Notes under the pieces: generated by a model
Told to the model about the DNA's origin: nothing
What the model saw: only the letters and a program-made list of their open reading frames with translations
Databases searched by the model: none
Position numbers and translations under genes: made by a program
Origin: Hyphomicrobiales bacterium
GTDB lineage: Bacteria; Pseudomonadota; Alphaproteobacteria; Rhizobiales; Rhizobiaceae
Assembly (NCBI GenBank): GCA_900473915.1
Contig: UCNG01000005.1
Location: forward strand, 124,001-188,000
DNA: 64,000 nt
Reading direction: 5' to 3'
Shown here: in pieces, positions 9,739-19,570 of the stretch
Layout: the number at the start of each line of letters is the position of its first letter
Numbering within the stretch: position 1 is the stretch's first letter

Positions 9739-10683
9739 GTGGGTGACAGTTCGAAGACAGCTAACAAAAAGAAAGACAAAAAAGACGAAGCAAAATCGAG
9801 CGACAAGCCAATCAAGCTGAAAATTGACGGAGTGGCGCGCTCGTTTGACATCAATGACCCGAAGCTGCCGAAATGGATCGATGACAATGCGTTGCGGTCA
9901 GGCGGGTATCCTTATCCGTCCAAAATGAAGTCGGATGAATATGAAGAAACGCTGGAGCGGCTTCAGATCGAACTCGTCAAGCTTCAATATTGGCTTCAGG
10001 ATACGGGCGGGCGCGTCATCAGCGTGTTCGAAGGCCGCGACGCTGCCGGCAAGGGCGGCACCATCTTTACGATCCGCGAGTTCATGAACCCCAGAACCGC
10101 GCGCAATGTGGCTTTGCCGAAGCCTACCGAAACCGAACAGGGGCAATGGTACTTCCAGCGCTATGTCGCGCATTTTCCAACGGCTGGCGAGTTCGTCACA
10201 TTTGATCGTTCATGGTACAACCGGGCCGGTGTGGAACGCGTCATGGGTTTCTGCACGCCAGCGCAGCTTGAAACGTTCCTGACCGAAACACCCGATTTCG
10301 AGCGCATGATTGTTACGGATGGCATTCATCTTTTCAAATTCTGGCTTGATATCGGCCAGGAAATGCAGCTCAAGCGTTTTCACGAGCGCCGCCACAGCTT
10401 GCTCAAGAACTGGAAGTTTTCGCCTATGGACGTGGCAGGCATATCCCGCTGGAACGATTATTCCGACGCATTGCACACCATGCTTGAAAGGACCGATACA
10501 GGTTACGCGCCCTGGACGATCATCCGGTCGAATGACAAAAGGCGCGCCAGACTGGCTGCAATCCGGCGCATCCTTTTGACCCTGCCTTATGAAGGAAGAG
10601 ACCTTCAGGCAATCGGCGCCGAGGATCAATCGATCATCGGACGCGGCTCCACATTTCTCACCTCGTCATTTGCCGAGATATAA
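9739..10683 (+). CDS. ppk2: Polyphosphate kinase 2 (PPK2 family)
   Basis: This 314-residue protein has the full PPK2 core: [24 protein letters not shown] with the Walker A loop, [10 protein letters not shown], and the lid/Walker B region [23 protein letters not shown]2 enzymes use polyphosphate to phosphorylate nucleoside diphosphates (or monophosphates in other classes). The single-domain length is like class I enzymes, though class cannot be proved from reading. The lysine-rich N-terminus ([10 protein letters not shown]) is common in alphaproteobacterial members. The start is GTG at 9739 with AAAGGGAA upstream. The 3' end overlaps the convergent glycosyltransferase gene by 58 bases. It is divergent from the PhoR-like kinase gene. 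Confidence 0.9.
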   Translation: MGDSSKTANKKKDKKDEAKSSDKPIKLKIDGVARSFDINDPKLPKWIDDNALRSGGYPYPSKMKSDEYEETLERLQIELVKLQYWLQDTGGRVISVFEGRDAAGKGGTIFTIREFMNPRTARNVALPKPTETEQGQWYFQRYVAHFPTAGEFVTFDRSWYNRAGVERVMGFCTPAQLETFLTETPDFERMIVTDGIHLFKFWLDIGQEMQLKRFHERRHSLLKNWKFSPMDVAGISRWNDYSDALHTMLERTDTGYAPWTIIRSNDKRRARLAAIRRILLTLPYEGRDLQAIGAEDQSIIGRGSTFLTSSFAEI

Positions 10684-12506
10684 AACAGGCTTGGCTGGTG
10701 CGGCGTCTTTTCCCACAGATGAGGCACACGCACCAGCTGCCACAGGGCACGCCAGGCCGAGATCGAGATCAACACCCAATATACCGGGATCGAGAACAGG
10801 TAGGCATAGCCTCCAAGCTCCGTTGGCTCCATCGTCCTTGCACCCAGAAGATAGAAGCTCAGATAGGCCAGCAGGATGTTCGTCACATCGATCCCCAACA
10901 GCCACAGACCGTGTGTCGTCAGGGGCTCGAACAGCATGCTGATCAGCAGGAGAGCGAACATGACGAGCATCAGAGGATGCAGAAGTGCAGAACTGATTAT
11001 GCCCAAAGAGTAAATCTGATTGATGGTAAATCTGAACCAGCCAAGCTCGCGCCATGTGTCACGCGGCTGGCGCCCGTGGACAAGCCATGTCTGCATCCAG
11101 CCCTTGAGCCAGCGTGTCCGCTGCTTGCGCCATACATCATAATTTACCGGCGCGTCTTCGATCGTTCCACGCGTAATGACGCCGATGCGATAGCCGAACC
11201 GCGCGAGCCTCACGCCAAGATCGGCATCTTCCGTGACGTTGTAGGCATCCCAGCCGCCAACCTCTTCCAAACAGGATCGCCGAAAATGATTGGAAGTTCC
11301 CCCGAGCGGAATGACAAGGCCTTGAGAAGCAAGCCATGGCAGCAGCCCGCGGAAAAGCGCAGCATATTCGAACGCGAACATGCGCGTCAGCAAGTTATGG
11401 CGAAAGTTTCCGATTATCAGCGGCGCCTGGACACAGGCCAACCCGTCGCCTTCAGCCTGAAAAGTCTGCCAGGCCTCAAGTAACTGATCAGGATGCGGAC
11501 GGTCCTCGGCGTCGAAAACGGCAACAATCTCGCCCCGCGCGAATTGCAAGGCGTAATTCAAGGCCTTCGGTTTTGTCTTCGGACCTCCGGACGGCACGAG
11601 AACCAGTTCGAAATTGGACGGGAGCTGCTCACAACGTATCGCCGATACTGTATCGAAATCATCCTTCTCGCAGACCAGCTTGATATCGAGTTTGCTGGCG
11701 GGCCAGTTCAGCCGCTTCAAGCTCGTGACAAGCTGGCCAACCACATCCTGCTCGCGATACAGCGGAACAAGAACGGAATAAGTCGGCAAGTCGCGTGGCC
11801 GGCATTTCTTGATTTCGAGAAACTTCAACCGCTGTCCGGAGACAGCTGCGAACAAGCGGATCATCACGCAACCGAAGAAGAATATAGACAGCGCTACATG
11901 GAGCACAAGAAGCGTGGTTCCCGGCCAGTTGAACATGCAGGCGAAGAAAGCGTAGATCGACATGGCGATGACGAATGCCTGCGGCGTATCCAGAACCCGG
12001 GCAGCGGAAAGTGACTGCGGCGTCATCTCATAGGCCCGGGCGATCAGATCCTTCTGATGCCGTTGCCGCATGATCTGCTTGAGAAGTGTCGGCGTGCAGA
12101 TACGTATCCGGTTCTTCAAATGCGGTGCTGCAAGAATATAATCCCGCAGCGCCCTGATGCGATTTTCCGACGGAGCTATATAGAGATGACTGCCCCCATC
12201 TGCTCCCAGAACCATGACCTGCCCGACGTCGACGAAAGCCGATGGCTTCTCTTCGCCAGACACGAAAATGCGGGACGGCATAGCTTCGTTTGTGAACTCC
12301 ACTCCCAGAATATCAGCGATAGCTGCATAAATGACCGATTCTGCGACGTCCCCTCTCTGAACCAGTTCCACACAGAAAGATGTTCCATGGTGAGCAGCCG
12401 CGCCATAGGCCCCCAACAACGCATCTCTAGACACACCCCATTGCTCCAATCTGGCTGATATGGCGCTGCATATCTCCAGATCGAACGCAGTCGATACACT
12501 ACTCAT
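10626..12506 (-). CDS. Membrane family 2 glycosyltransferase with GspE-N/MshEN-like front domain
   Basis: This 626-residue protein has two parts. Residues ~1-150 resemble the N-terminal domain of GspE/MshE ATPases ([23 protein letters not shown], then ADILGVEF). After two hydrophobic helices (~178-225) comes a processive-type GT2 domain: [26 protein letters not shown] (DxD), [12 protein letters not shown] (ED base) and QRTRW (QxxRW). Four or more C-terminal membrane helices follow. This matches the BcsA/NfrB/XagB type of polymerising synthase rather than a single-sugar transferase. In some relatives the MshE-type domain binds cyclic di-GMP, but the canonical binding motif is not obvious here. 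It probably polymerises and exports a surface glycan. Confidence 0.8.
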   Translation of the reverse strand: MSSVSTAFDLEICSAISARLEQWGVSRDALLGAYGAAAHHGTSFCVELVQRGDVAESVIYAAIADILGVEFTNEAMPSRIFVSGEEKPSAFVDVGQVMVLGADGGSHLYIAPSENRIRALRDYILAAPHLKNRIRICTPTLLKQIMRQRHQKDLIARAYEMTPQSLSAARVLDTPQAFVIAMSIYAFFACMFNWPGTTLLVLHVALSIFFFGCVMIRLFAAVSGQRLKFLEIKKCRPRDLPTYSVLVPLYREQDVVGQLVTSLKRLNWPASKLDIKLVCEKDDFDTVSAIRCEQLPSNFELVLVPSGGPKTKPKALNYALQFARGEIVAVFDAEDRPHPDQLLEAWQTFQAEGDGLACVQAPLIIGNFRHNLLTRMFAFEYAALFRGLLPWLASQGLVIPLGGTSNHFRRSCLEEVGGWDAYNVTEDADLGVRLARFGYRIGVITRGTIEDAPVNYDVWRKQRTRWLKGWMQTWLVHGRQPRDTWRELGWFRFTINQIYSLGIISSALLHPLMLVMFALLLISMLFEPLTTHGLWLLGIDVTNILLAYLSFYLLGARTMEPTELGGYAYLFSIPVYWVLISISAWRALWQLVRVPHLWEKTPHQPSLFYISANDEVRNVEPRPMID

Positions 12507-12731
12507 AGTACCCCCGCACTACTGAATATTTATGTTATATTTTATGAATTTGCGTATATACTAATTTTACCGAATACTTAATTAGTTAATTATTTCGGTA
12601 AAATTACAATCGGAAAGTAATATGCCCTGAGATATTTGCAACCTTTATTTTCATGGAACCTTGGGTGAATATGCGCACCACCCGATTGTTCAATTAACGC
12701 GAAATTATAGAAAAGAGGCCAAAAGCCAGTC

Positions 12732-13595
12732 ATGAAACGCCGCCCTTCCAGACTGCTGATCGCGCTGACATTCGCATGTGGCATTCATGGCGCAGAAGCT
12801 TCCGGCGCAGAGGCTTCCGACACCAAGCCGCTGGCTCCCTCGTTCATTAACCAGAAGGAGCGGCTGCCCTCGCCGTCACTGCAAACGCTCAGCCGGTTGA
12901 GGCTCATCACCACAGTCGACTTCCCTCCATTCAACATGCTGAGCGACCGGGGACAGCTTTCCGGTTATAATGTCGATCTTGCCAAGGCGCTTTGCCGTCA
13001 ATTGGGCGTAGACGACATATGCCAGATCGAAGCCGTGCCATGGGATGAGCTGGAGGAACGATTGCTCGGCGGACAGGCAGAAGCCATCATCGCCGGGTGG
13101 AAACCGACCGATGCAAACCGCGAACAATTTGCCTTCACGCGGTCCTATATGCGCCTGCCTGCACGATTTGGGACGACCAACGCTGAGGTCTTCAACGGCG
13201 ATCCGGCGGCAGCCACCAGGGGCAAGGAGGTTGGCGTCATTGCCGGCACAGCGCATGAGCAGTTGCTGAAAAGCTATTTTCCCGAGGCAGTCGCGAAACC
13301 TTACGCCGATGCTTCCCTCATGCTCGCCGATCTCAAGGGCGGCAAGATCAGCGTCGTGTTTCACGACGGCATGGCGCTTTCACTGTGGCTGAACGGTCCT
13401 GAAGGTCATGCATGCTGCACTTTTGCAGGAGGCCCTTATCTTGCGCCGCAATTTCTTGGCAGCGGCCTCTCCATCGCTGTAGCACAGCAAAATGCGCCTC
13501 TCGTGAACGCCTTCAACAATGCCCTTCAAGCCTTGCAGCAGAAGGGCACGCTGACGGAGCTTTACCTGCGCTATTTTCCGAACAGCTTTTACTGA
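12732..13595 (+). CDS. Periplasmic amino-acid-type substrate-binding protein (family 3)
   Basis: This 287-residue protein has a signal peptide (KRRPSRLLIALTFACGIHGAEA) and the family-3 solute-binding core: LRLITTVDFPPFNMLSDRGQLSGYNVDLAKALCRQLGV, then AIIAGWKPTDANREQFAFTRSY, then GKEVGVIAGTAHEQLL. Such proteins deliver amino acids or similar small molecules to an ABC importer or a receptor. No permease or ATPase gene is next to it, so it is an orphan binding protein that must use a distant partner or act as a sensor subunit. It lies alone between the glycosyltransferase and the small membrane protein, with AT-rich gaps on both sides suggesting its own promoter. Confidence 0.82.
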   Translation: MKRRPSRLLIALTFACGIHGAEASGAEASDTKPLAPSFINQKERLPSPSLQTLSRLRLITTVDFPPFNMLSDRGQLSGYNVDLAKALCRQLGVDDICQIEAVPWDELEERLLGGQAEAIIAGWKPTDANREQFAFTRSYMRLPARFGTTNAEVFNGDPAAATRGKEVGVIAGTAHEQLLKSYFPEAVAKPYADASLMLADLKGGKISVVFHDGMALSLWLNGPEGHACCTFAGGPYLAPQFLGSGLSIAVAQQNAPLVNAFNNALQALQQKGTLTELYLRYFPNSFY

Positions 13596-13918
13596 TCCGG
13601 ATATCCGGCCGGCGGACAGTTGAATCCGCCCGCCCCATCGCGTGCCATTTTGACGCAGGAAAAGGTCGCCACTAAACGAGTTTTCAGATATTTTTGAAAT
13701 TTCCGATATATCGATACTTACAGTAAAAAAGTAAAATTGTTTTTTATCAAATAAATAAAGCGGAAAATGAGTCTTCCATCCGGCGAAAGCACAGACAAAT
13801 CAGGCTAAGTCGCGCCGCTTTTAGCACAAAAGACCCAATAAATACATCTATTTATTTTGACTTGAACAATTCCGCCTTCGATCAATAATCAAAGTGAGGG
13901 AGAAGGAGGATATATACA
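13596..13918 (+). other. AT-rich intergenic region before a small membrane protein gene
   Basis: In this 323-base gap the first ~80 bases are GC-rich with a CCGGATATCCGG-type self-complementary patch at about 13597-13608. The rest is unusually AT-rich for this genome and contains runs such as TTTTTTATCAAATAAATAAA. It ends with a strong GGAGAAGGAGG ribosome site for the gene at 13919. A promoter for that gene is likely inside, but I cannot place its boxes with confidence. Confidence 0.45.
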
Positions 13919-14083
13919 ATGTTCGATGGCGTACCTGCTCAATGGCACAAGACTCCGGAGCAAACAAAACGCTCGCCGAATGAAGCCGCCTATGTGTTTC
14001 TCGGCATCATGCTCGCTGCACTCAGCGTGCCAGCGACATTCCTGGGCTGGGCAATCGTTCAAAGTATCGCATCGCTTTTCTAG
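13919..14083 (+). CDS. Small single-span membrane protein, 54 residues
   Basis: ATG at 13919 follows an almost perfect ribosome site (GGAGAAGGAGG) and runs 54 codons to TAG. The N-terminal 22 residues are polar (MFDGVPAQWHKTPEQTKRSP). Residues ~24-54 form one long hydrophobic helix (AYVFLGIMLAALSVPATFLGW). The strong ribosome site, the AT-rich upstream region and a good terminator at 14122 make it a probable independent small gene. I do not recognise the family. The helix and polar head suggest an inner-membrane subunit or regulator, perhaps of the neighbouring envelope systems, but there is no direct evidence. Confidence 0.72.
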   Translation: MFDGVPAQWHKTPEQTKRSPNEAAYVFLGIMLAALSVPATFLGWAIVQSIASLF

Positions 14084-14121
14084 AGCATTTCCGAGCCAAA
14101 AGCGTACACATAGGATGCAAA

Positions 14122-14149
14122 AAAAGCCCCGCCTTTCGACGGGGCTTTT
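14122..14149. terminator. Bidirectional rho-independent terminator
   Basis: The sequence AAAAGCCCCG, a short loop region, then CGGGGCTTTT forms a GC-rich hairpin flanked by A and T runs on the two sides. It lies between the small membrane protein (+) and bepE (-), which converge here, so it can end both transcripts. Confidence 0.85.
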
Positions 14150-14168
14150 GTTTGCAGTTTGAAGCGGG

Positions 14169-17100
14169 CTAGATCTGACTATCAGCCTGCCCGCTTGGGT
14201 TGATCGTCTCGTTCACATCCTCGTCCTCCGGCCTTTTCGGAGGCTTGCGTGCTATCAGGCTATAGAACATCGGAATGAAGAAGGTCGCGATGAACGTTGC
14301 TGCCAACATGCCGCCGATAACGCCTGTACCGATCGAGTGACGGCTTGCCGAACCGGCACCCGTGCTGATGGCCAGCGGCACCACGCCGAGAATGAAGGCC
14401 AGCGACGTCATCACGATCGGACGGAAGCGCAAGCGGGCCGCCGACGCTGCCGCCTCAATGGCGGATTTGCCGGTCTCTCGCTCAAGCACCGCGAATTCCA
14501 CGATCAGAATCGCGTTCTTGGCCGCCAGACCTATGAGTGTCACCAGACCGATCTGGAAATACACGTCATTGGTCAATCCGCGCAGATCGGTCGCCAGCAA
14601 TGCGCCGAAGATTGCAAACGGCACTGCCGTGATGACGGCGAGCGGCAGGCTCCAGCGTTCATACTGCGCGGCAAGGATCAGGAACACCATCACGAGACCG
14701 AAGATCATGGCCTGCGTGCCTGTGCCGCTGGTCGTCACTTCCTGATAGGCCGAGCCGGTCCATGCAATCTGGTAGCCTTGCGGGAGAACTTCCGCAGCCA
14801 CTTCCTGCATTGCCTTGATCGCATCGCCGGAAGTGAAGCCCGGCGCCGGATTGCCAGTGACCTTGGCCGCGTTGAAGGCGTTGAAGCGTTCAAGCTGATC
14901 GGGACCGACAATGCGCTTGACGGTCACAAGAGCATCAAGCGGAATCATGCTGCCGGAGTTGGCCCGCACGAAGACATGCTTGAGGTCGCTCGGATCGCGG
15001 CGGAATTCGGCTTCCGACTGGAGGTTGACCTGATAGTTGCGGCCAAACAGCGTGAAGTCGTTGACGTAGAGACTGCCGAACGTCGCCTGCATCGCGGTGA
15101 ACACAGAGTTGATCGGCACACCCATGGCCTTCGCCTTCTCGCGATCGAGCTGGATGTCATATTGCGGGACATTCGGATCGAACGTGGTACGCACGCCCTG
15201 CAATTCCGGTCTCTTGGCCGCAGCGTCGGTAATGAGCTTGGTGGCTCGCGTCAGCGAATCCACACCGCCGCCCGTACGGTCCTGAACATAGAGCTCAAAG
15301 CCGCCGGTGGTGCTGAGGCCCATGATGGGCGGCGGGTTGAACGCCAGAACAAGTCCGTCCTTGATGCCCGCATTCATCCCCATGATGGCACCGGGCAGAT
15401 TGCGCGCGTCGGTTTCTGGCGTCGTGCGTTCCTTCCAGTCCTTGAGCATGATGAACATCGTGCCCGCACTGGTTTTCAGGCCGCCCGACAAAAGATCGAA
15501 ACCGGATACCGCGAAGACGCTTTCCACCGCCGGGCTTTTCCGGATGTTCTCACTCGCCTGATCGAGAACCGCCGTCGTGCGCTCCAGGGAGGCCGCAGGA
15601 GGAAGCACGGCAACGCTGAACAGGAAGCCCTGATCTTCATCCGGCAACAGCGATCCCGGCACCCTTTCAAAAAGATAATAGGTAGCGCCAAGAAGGCCCG
15701 CAAAAATGATCAGGCCGATGGCAGCACGCTTCAAAAAGAAGCGAACGCCGCTGGAGTAACCGTCTGTCACCCGCTCGAAGAAACGGTTGAAGATGCGGAA
15801 CGGCAGCATCGGCTCATGATGCCCCGGTTTCAGGATGAGCGCGCAAAGTGCCGGTGTCAGTGTCAGAGCCACGAGGCCCGACAGCGTCACCGAAATCGCG
15901 ATGGTCACCGCGAACTGCTTGTACATTTCGCCAACCAGACCGCCCATGAAGGCGACCGGAATGAACACCGCACACAGCACCAGAACAATCGCAACCACCG
16001 GCCCCGTCACTTCGCCCATGGCCTTGATGGCAGCCTTGCGCGGCGACAGTTTTTCGGTCGTCATGATACGTTCGACGTTTTCCAGAACCACGATAGCGTC
16101 GTCGACCACGATGCCGATTGCCAGCACCAGACCGAAGAGCGTCAGGAGGTTGATGGAGAAGCCCAGCACATACATGCCCGCGAAAGTACCAATGATCGAG
16201 ATCGGCACCGCGATTATGGGGATAAGCGTCGCGCGCCAGTTCTGCAGGAAGATGAACACCACCAGCACGACGAGAATGATCGCCTCGATGAAAGTGTGAA
16301 CCACTTCCTCGATGGAAACCTTGATGAACTTGGTCGTATCGAACGGGATCGAATAATCGATACCCGCCGGGAAGCTTGCCTTCAGCTCATCCATACGGTT
16401 CTGGATAAGCTCCATCGTGTTGAGCGCGTTGGCGCCCGGCTGCAGATAGATTGCAATCGGGACAGCGGACGTGCCGTTCAGATTACTGTCGACGAGATAG
16501 CTTTCCGTACCGAGTTCGACACGCGCAACGTCCTTAAGACGGAGCGTTGCCGCATTGGGGCTCGAACGGAGGATAATGTTCTCGAATGCCGCGGCATCCG
16601 GCAGACGACCCTGCGTGGTCGCCGTATAGGTGAACGGCCCGGCTTGCGGGTCCGGCTGGTCGCCGAAGCGGCCTGCGGCGAACTGCGCATTCTGCTCCTG
16701 GATAGCCGTCGAGACATCGCTCGGCGTCAGATTATACTGCGCCAGCTTGTCGGGACGCAGCCAGATACGCATCGAATAATCGATATTGCCGAGCAGCTGC
16801 ACATCGCCAACGCCCTGCAAGCGCTTGAGGTCATCGACCACGTTCAGGAGCGCGTAGTTACCGACATAGGTGCGGTCATAGCGATCGCTGTCGGAGAACA
16901 TCGCGACCATGCCGAGGATCGTGGTGGACCGCTTGTCCACGGTGACGCCAAGGCGCTGAACTTCCTGCGGAAGCGACGACGTCGCACGCTGCACGCGGTT
17001 GTTGACGTTGATGGTGGCCTGATCCGGGTCGGTGCCCAGAGCAAAGGTCACGGTCAACTGCATCGTGCCGCTGCCGAGGCTCGAGGACTGCATATAAAGC

Positions 17101-17324
17101 ATGTTCTCGACGCCGTTGATCTGCTGTTCCAACGGCGCGGCAACGGTCTGCGCCACCGTTTCGGCGCTCGCACCGGGATAGGTCGCGCTGACGACAACCT
17201 GCGGCGGCGTCAGTTCGGGGTACTGGGCAATCGGCAAAATCCGGATACAGATCAGGCCGGCCAGCACGAGCACAATGGAGATGACCGCCGCAAAAACGGG
17301 GCGGTCGACGAAAAATCTGTTCAT
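14169..17324 (-). CDS. bepE: BepE, RND multidrug efflux permease
   Basis: This 1051-residue protein is of the hydrophobe/amphiphile efflux (HAE1) family, the usual length. It starts [20 protein letters not shown] and carries the two repeated halves with large periplasmic loops. The TM4 motif [17 protein letters not shown] holds the proton-relay aspartate pair, and the matching lysine region is in the second half. It pumps drugs, dyes and detergents from the periplasm/inner membrane through an adaptor and an outer-membrane channel. The ATG overlaps the bepD stop (ATGA), so the pair is translationally coupled. Gene order bepR / bepD-bepE matches the Brucella suis locus, in which BepC is the outer-membrane partner; that gene is not in this window. 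A 1063-codon frame on the opposite strand is a shadow. Confidence 0.92.
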   Translation of the reverse strand: MNRFFVDRPVFAAVISIVLVLAGLICIRILPIAQYPELTPPQVVVSATYPGASAETVAQTVAAPLEQQINGVENMLYMQSSSLGSGTMQLTVTFALGTDPDQATINVNNRVQRATSSLPQEVQRLGVTVDKRSTTILGMVAMFSDSDRYDRTYVGNYALLNVVDDLKRLQGVGDVQLLGNIDYSMRIWLRPDKLAQYNLTPSDVSTAIQEQNAQFAAGRFGDQPDPQAGPFTYTATTQGRLPDAAAFENIILRSSPNAATLRLKDVARVELGTESYLVDSNLNGTSAVPIAIYLQPGANALNTMELIQNRMDELKASFPAGIDYSIPFDTTKFIKVSIEEVVHTFIEAIILVVLVVFIFLQNWRATLIPIIAVPISIIGTFAGMYVLGFSINLLTLFGLVLAIGIVVDDAIVVLENVERIMTTEKLSPRKAAIKAMGEVTGPVVAIVLVLCAVFIPVAFMGGLVGEMYKQFAVTIAISVTLSGLVALTLTPALCALILKPGHHEPMLPFRIFNRFFERVTDGYSSGVRFFLKRAAIGLIIFAGLLGATYYLFERVPGSLLPDEDQGFLFSVAVLPPAASLERTTAVLDQASENIRKSPAVESVFAVSGFDLLSGGLKTSAGTMFIMLKDWKERTTPETDARNLPGAIMGMNAGIKDGLVLAFNPPPIMGLSTTGGFELYVQDRTGGGVDSLTRATKLITDAAAKRPELQGVRTTFDPNVPQYDIQLDREKAKAMGVPINSVFTAMQATFGSLYVNDFTLFGRNYQVNLQSEAEFRRDPSDLKHVFVRANSGSMIPLDALVTVKRIVGPDQLERFNAFNAAKVTGNPAPGFTSGDAIKAMQEVAAEVLPQGYQIAWTGSAYQEVTTSGTGTQAMIFGLVMVFLILAAQYERWSLPLAVITAVPFAIFGALLATDLRGLTNDVYFQIGLVTLIGLAAKNAILIVEFAVLERETGKSAIEAAASAARLRFRPIVMTSLAFILGVVPLAISTGAGSASRHSIGTGVIGGMLAATFIATFFIPMFYSLIARKPPKRPEDEDVNETINPSGQADSQI

Positions 17325-18496
17325 TGCTTGCCTGCCGCCTGTTCTTTGCCTGCTTCAGTCGTTGCCTCGACCGGGTTCACGGGCTTGCCGGGAGCAGCCT
17401 TGATAAGCCCTTCGGCGATGACCCGATCACCCGCATTGAGACCTTCGGACACCAGCCACGCATCGCTCAGTTCACGTGCAACCGTGATCGGCCGAACTTC
17501 GACAACATTGTCCTTGTTGACCACATAAACGAACTGCGTTTGCGGCCCCTGAAGCAATGCGGCCTTCGGGATCGTGATGGCGTTCTTGACCTGAATGCCA
17601 AGGATCACAGCGCGGACGAACTGGCCGGGGATCAGGCGGCGGTTGGGGTTCTCAACGACCGCGCGGGCGCCAAGCGTGCCCGTTTCCGTATCGAGCGACG
17701 ACGAGGTGAAGTCGATCGTTCCTTCATGGTCATAAGCCTGCCCGTCACCGAACACGACCTTGATCTTGAGGCGATCGGCATCTTCACCGGTGGCGCCGCG
17801 CTCAGCGCGCAGACGGTCGATTTCGGCTGCTTCCGTGTCCGTAAACGAGAAGTTCACGTAGACCGGATCAAGCTGGGTGATCGAGGTCAGGAGACTAGAG
17901 GCTGCATCGGTGCCGATGAGGCTGCCCTCATTGACCTGCTCAAGGCTGGTGATGCCGCTGATCGGTGCGGTCACCTTGGTATAGCTCAGATTGAGTTCGG
18001 CGGTGCGCAACTGCGCCTTGGCTGCCGCAACCGAAGCCTTGTTCAAGTCGCGCGTCGCGAAAGCGGAATCACGAACGGCGGTGCTCTGCACTTTCTGCTG
18101 CACCAGCTGCTCAGCGCGTTCAGCGTCACGGATGGATTGCTGATACTGCGCTTCAGCCTGTGCTACCTGCGCCTGAGCTTTTTCAAGCTCCGCCTGGTAA
18201 GGGGCAGGATCGATCTCGAACAGCACGTCGCCAGCCTTGACTTCCGTGCCTTCGGTGAAGTTGCGGTGAAGCAATATTCCGCCCACGCGCGCGCGCACCT
18301 GAACATCGCGATAGGCGCTGATACGTGCCGCATATTCATAGGTGACCGGCACATCATGCGGCTCGATCACGGTAACGGAAACCTGCGGCGGTGGCGGCGT
18401 CGCGCCTCCGGGCGCTTGCGCCAGAACGGGCTGGCCCGCAAAGACGAGAAAAGCGGCCCCTGCCGCATAAAGCCGAATGGAACGGTTCAAATTCAT
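17321..18496 (-). CDS. bepD: BepD, periplasmic adaptor of the RND efflux pump
   Basis: This 391-residue membrane-fusion protein has an N-terminal signal peptide ([21 protein letters not shown]). It then has the adaptor order of barrel-sandwich hybrid, alpha-helical hairpin ([22 protein letters not shown]) and second lipoyl half ([15 protein letters not shown]). I chose the ATG at 18496, which places the signal peptide at the N-terminus and has AAGGG ten bases upstream. The longer frame to 18544 would start inside the operator. It links BepE to the outer-membrane channel. It is transcribed away from bepR and is expected to be repressed by BepR through the site at 18533-18559. Confidence 0.9.
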   Translation of the reverse strand: MNLNRSIRLYAAGAAFLVFAGQPVLAQAPGGATPPPPQVSVTVIEPHDVPVTYEYAARISAYRDVQVRARVGGILLHRNFTEGTEVKAGDVLFEIDPAPYQAELEKAQAQVAQAEAQYQQSIRDAERAEQLVQQKVQSTAVRDSAFATRDLNKASVAAAKAQLRTAELNLSYTKVTAPISGITSLEQVNEGSLIGTDAASSLLTSITQLDPVYVNFSFTDTEAAEIDRLRAERGATGEDADRLKIKVVFGDGQAYDHEGTIDFTSSSLDTETGTLGARAVVENPNRRLIPGQFVRAVILGIQVKNAITIPKAALLQGPQTQFVYVVNKDNVVEVRPITVARELSDAWLVSEGLNAGDRVIAEGLIKAAPGKPVNPVEATTEAGKEQAAGKQ

Positions 18497-18532
18497 GGTG
18501 GGAGTGCCCTTGCTGTCGCGCGGTGCTGCCAA

Positions 18533-18559
18533 TTTAACATACACGAGTGTTTGTAAATA
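18533..18559. promoter_or_regulatory. Candidate BepR operator (TtgR/AcrR-like)
   Basis: Read on the minus strand this site begins TATTTACAAACACTCGTG and ends TATGTTAAA, an imperfect palindrome with TTTACA and TGTTAAA arms. It closely resembles the operator of TtgR from Pseudomonas as I remember it (about 17 of 22 bases over the core). It is 37 bases upstream of the bepD start and about 108 bases upstream of bepR, so one repressor could control both genes. Confidence 0.68.
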
Positions 18560-18666
18560 CGAACTACCGTGTTATAGTCAATCATCTAATGTTTCAGATC
18601 ACGAATGAGTTACCCGGATTTGAGTGGCTAACTGAGCCTCCAGCCTGCGATTACCCGAGAGAAGCC

Positions 18667-19296
18667 ATGCGAAGAACGAAAGCCGAGGCTGCCGAAACCC
18701 GGGAGGCCATATTGCTGGCCGCCGAACAGGTTTTCCTCGAACGCGGTGTCAACCAATCTACACTGATGGAAATCGCCTGTCATGCAGGAGTGACCCGGGG
18801 TGCGATTTATTTTCATTTCCGCGACAAGGTCGAAATTCTTCGCACGATCATAGGCAGCGTCCGTTTCCCGCAAGAAGAAATCATGCTGCAGGCGGCAGCC
18901 GTCAATCACCCCAATCCCATGCATGTCCTGGAGCAATCGAGCATCCAGGCGTTGCAGCTGTTTTCGCAAGATACGCGTCAGCAGAATATCTTCATTATCA
19001 TCAACCAGCGCTGCGAATTCGTCGGCGAAATGGCCCCACTTGAAGAGCGCGTCAGAGAAGCGCGCGCCAATGTCCTCTCCTTGTTCGCCGGATTGCTCGA
19101 CGTGGCCGCAAGACGCGGCGAGCTTTCAAAGGAATGGACCGCAGACACCGCAGCCCCGATCCTGCTTTCCATGCTGAGCGGTCTTCTCAACGAATGGTTG
19201 CGAGGCGACAGGAATTATGATCTTGTGACTTATGGTGGGAGAGCAATCTCAACACTCGTTCGATCCCTGAGAAATCAGGCATTCGAAGCTGATTGA
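18667..19296 (+). CDS. bepR: BepR, TetR-family repressor of bepDE
   Basis: This 209-residue regulator has an N-terminal TetR helix-turn-helix: MRRTKAEAAETREAILLAAE, then STLMEIACHAGVTRGAIYFHF. The C-terminal ligand domain resembles TtgR/AcrR/MtrR (LRTIIGSVRFPQEEI onward). I chose the ATG at 18667 with GAGAGAAG upstream because family members start a few residues before the first helix. The frame is open to 18547, but that extra 40-residue lead is not family-like. In Brucella suis BepR represses bepDE and is released by pump substrates such as deoxycholate. The divergent arrangement and the operator-like palindrome support the same control here. Confidence 0.9.
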   Translation: MRRTKAEAAETREAILLAAEQVFLERGVNQSTLMEIACHAGVTRGAIYFHFRDKVEILRTIIGSVRFPQEEIMLQAAAVNHPNPMHVLEQSSIQALQLFSQDTRQQNIFIIINQRCEFVGEMAPLEERVREARANVLSLFAGLLDVAARRGELSKEWTADTAAPILLSMLSGLLNEWLRGDRNYDLVTYGGRAISTLVRSLRNQAFEAD

Positions 19297-19570
19297 ATAT
19301 TTTTGCCAGATATAATTGCGATATGTTTTATCTGCCGAGGAGGCAATTTTTTCCAACGGGGAATTTCAACCAATTGTGAATGTCAAACTTCAAAATTGGG
19401 AGAGACGCTCGACTCTTTTATAATTTACGCTTACGTCAATGTAACTCTTGCGAAGAGATCAAAACTCGACCACATTTAACAACGAGGGAGCCGTCCGGGG
19501 GGCGGATGGCTTGGGAGACGGCGGGCGCACAGGCGGCCCAATATAGGACGGAGCAATCCGGGGAGAAGAA

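Noticed and set aside
14337-17528. A 1063-codon open frame on the plus strand opposite bepE
   Set aside because: It is the complement of a highly biased coding gene, has no family features, and its composition (rich in H, R, D, Q) is typical of an antisense shadow.
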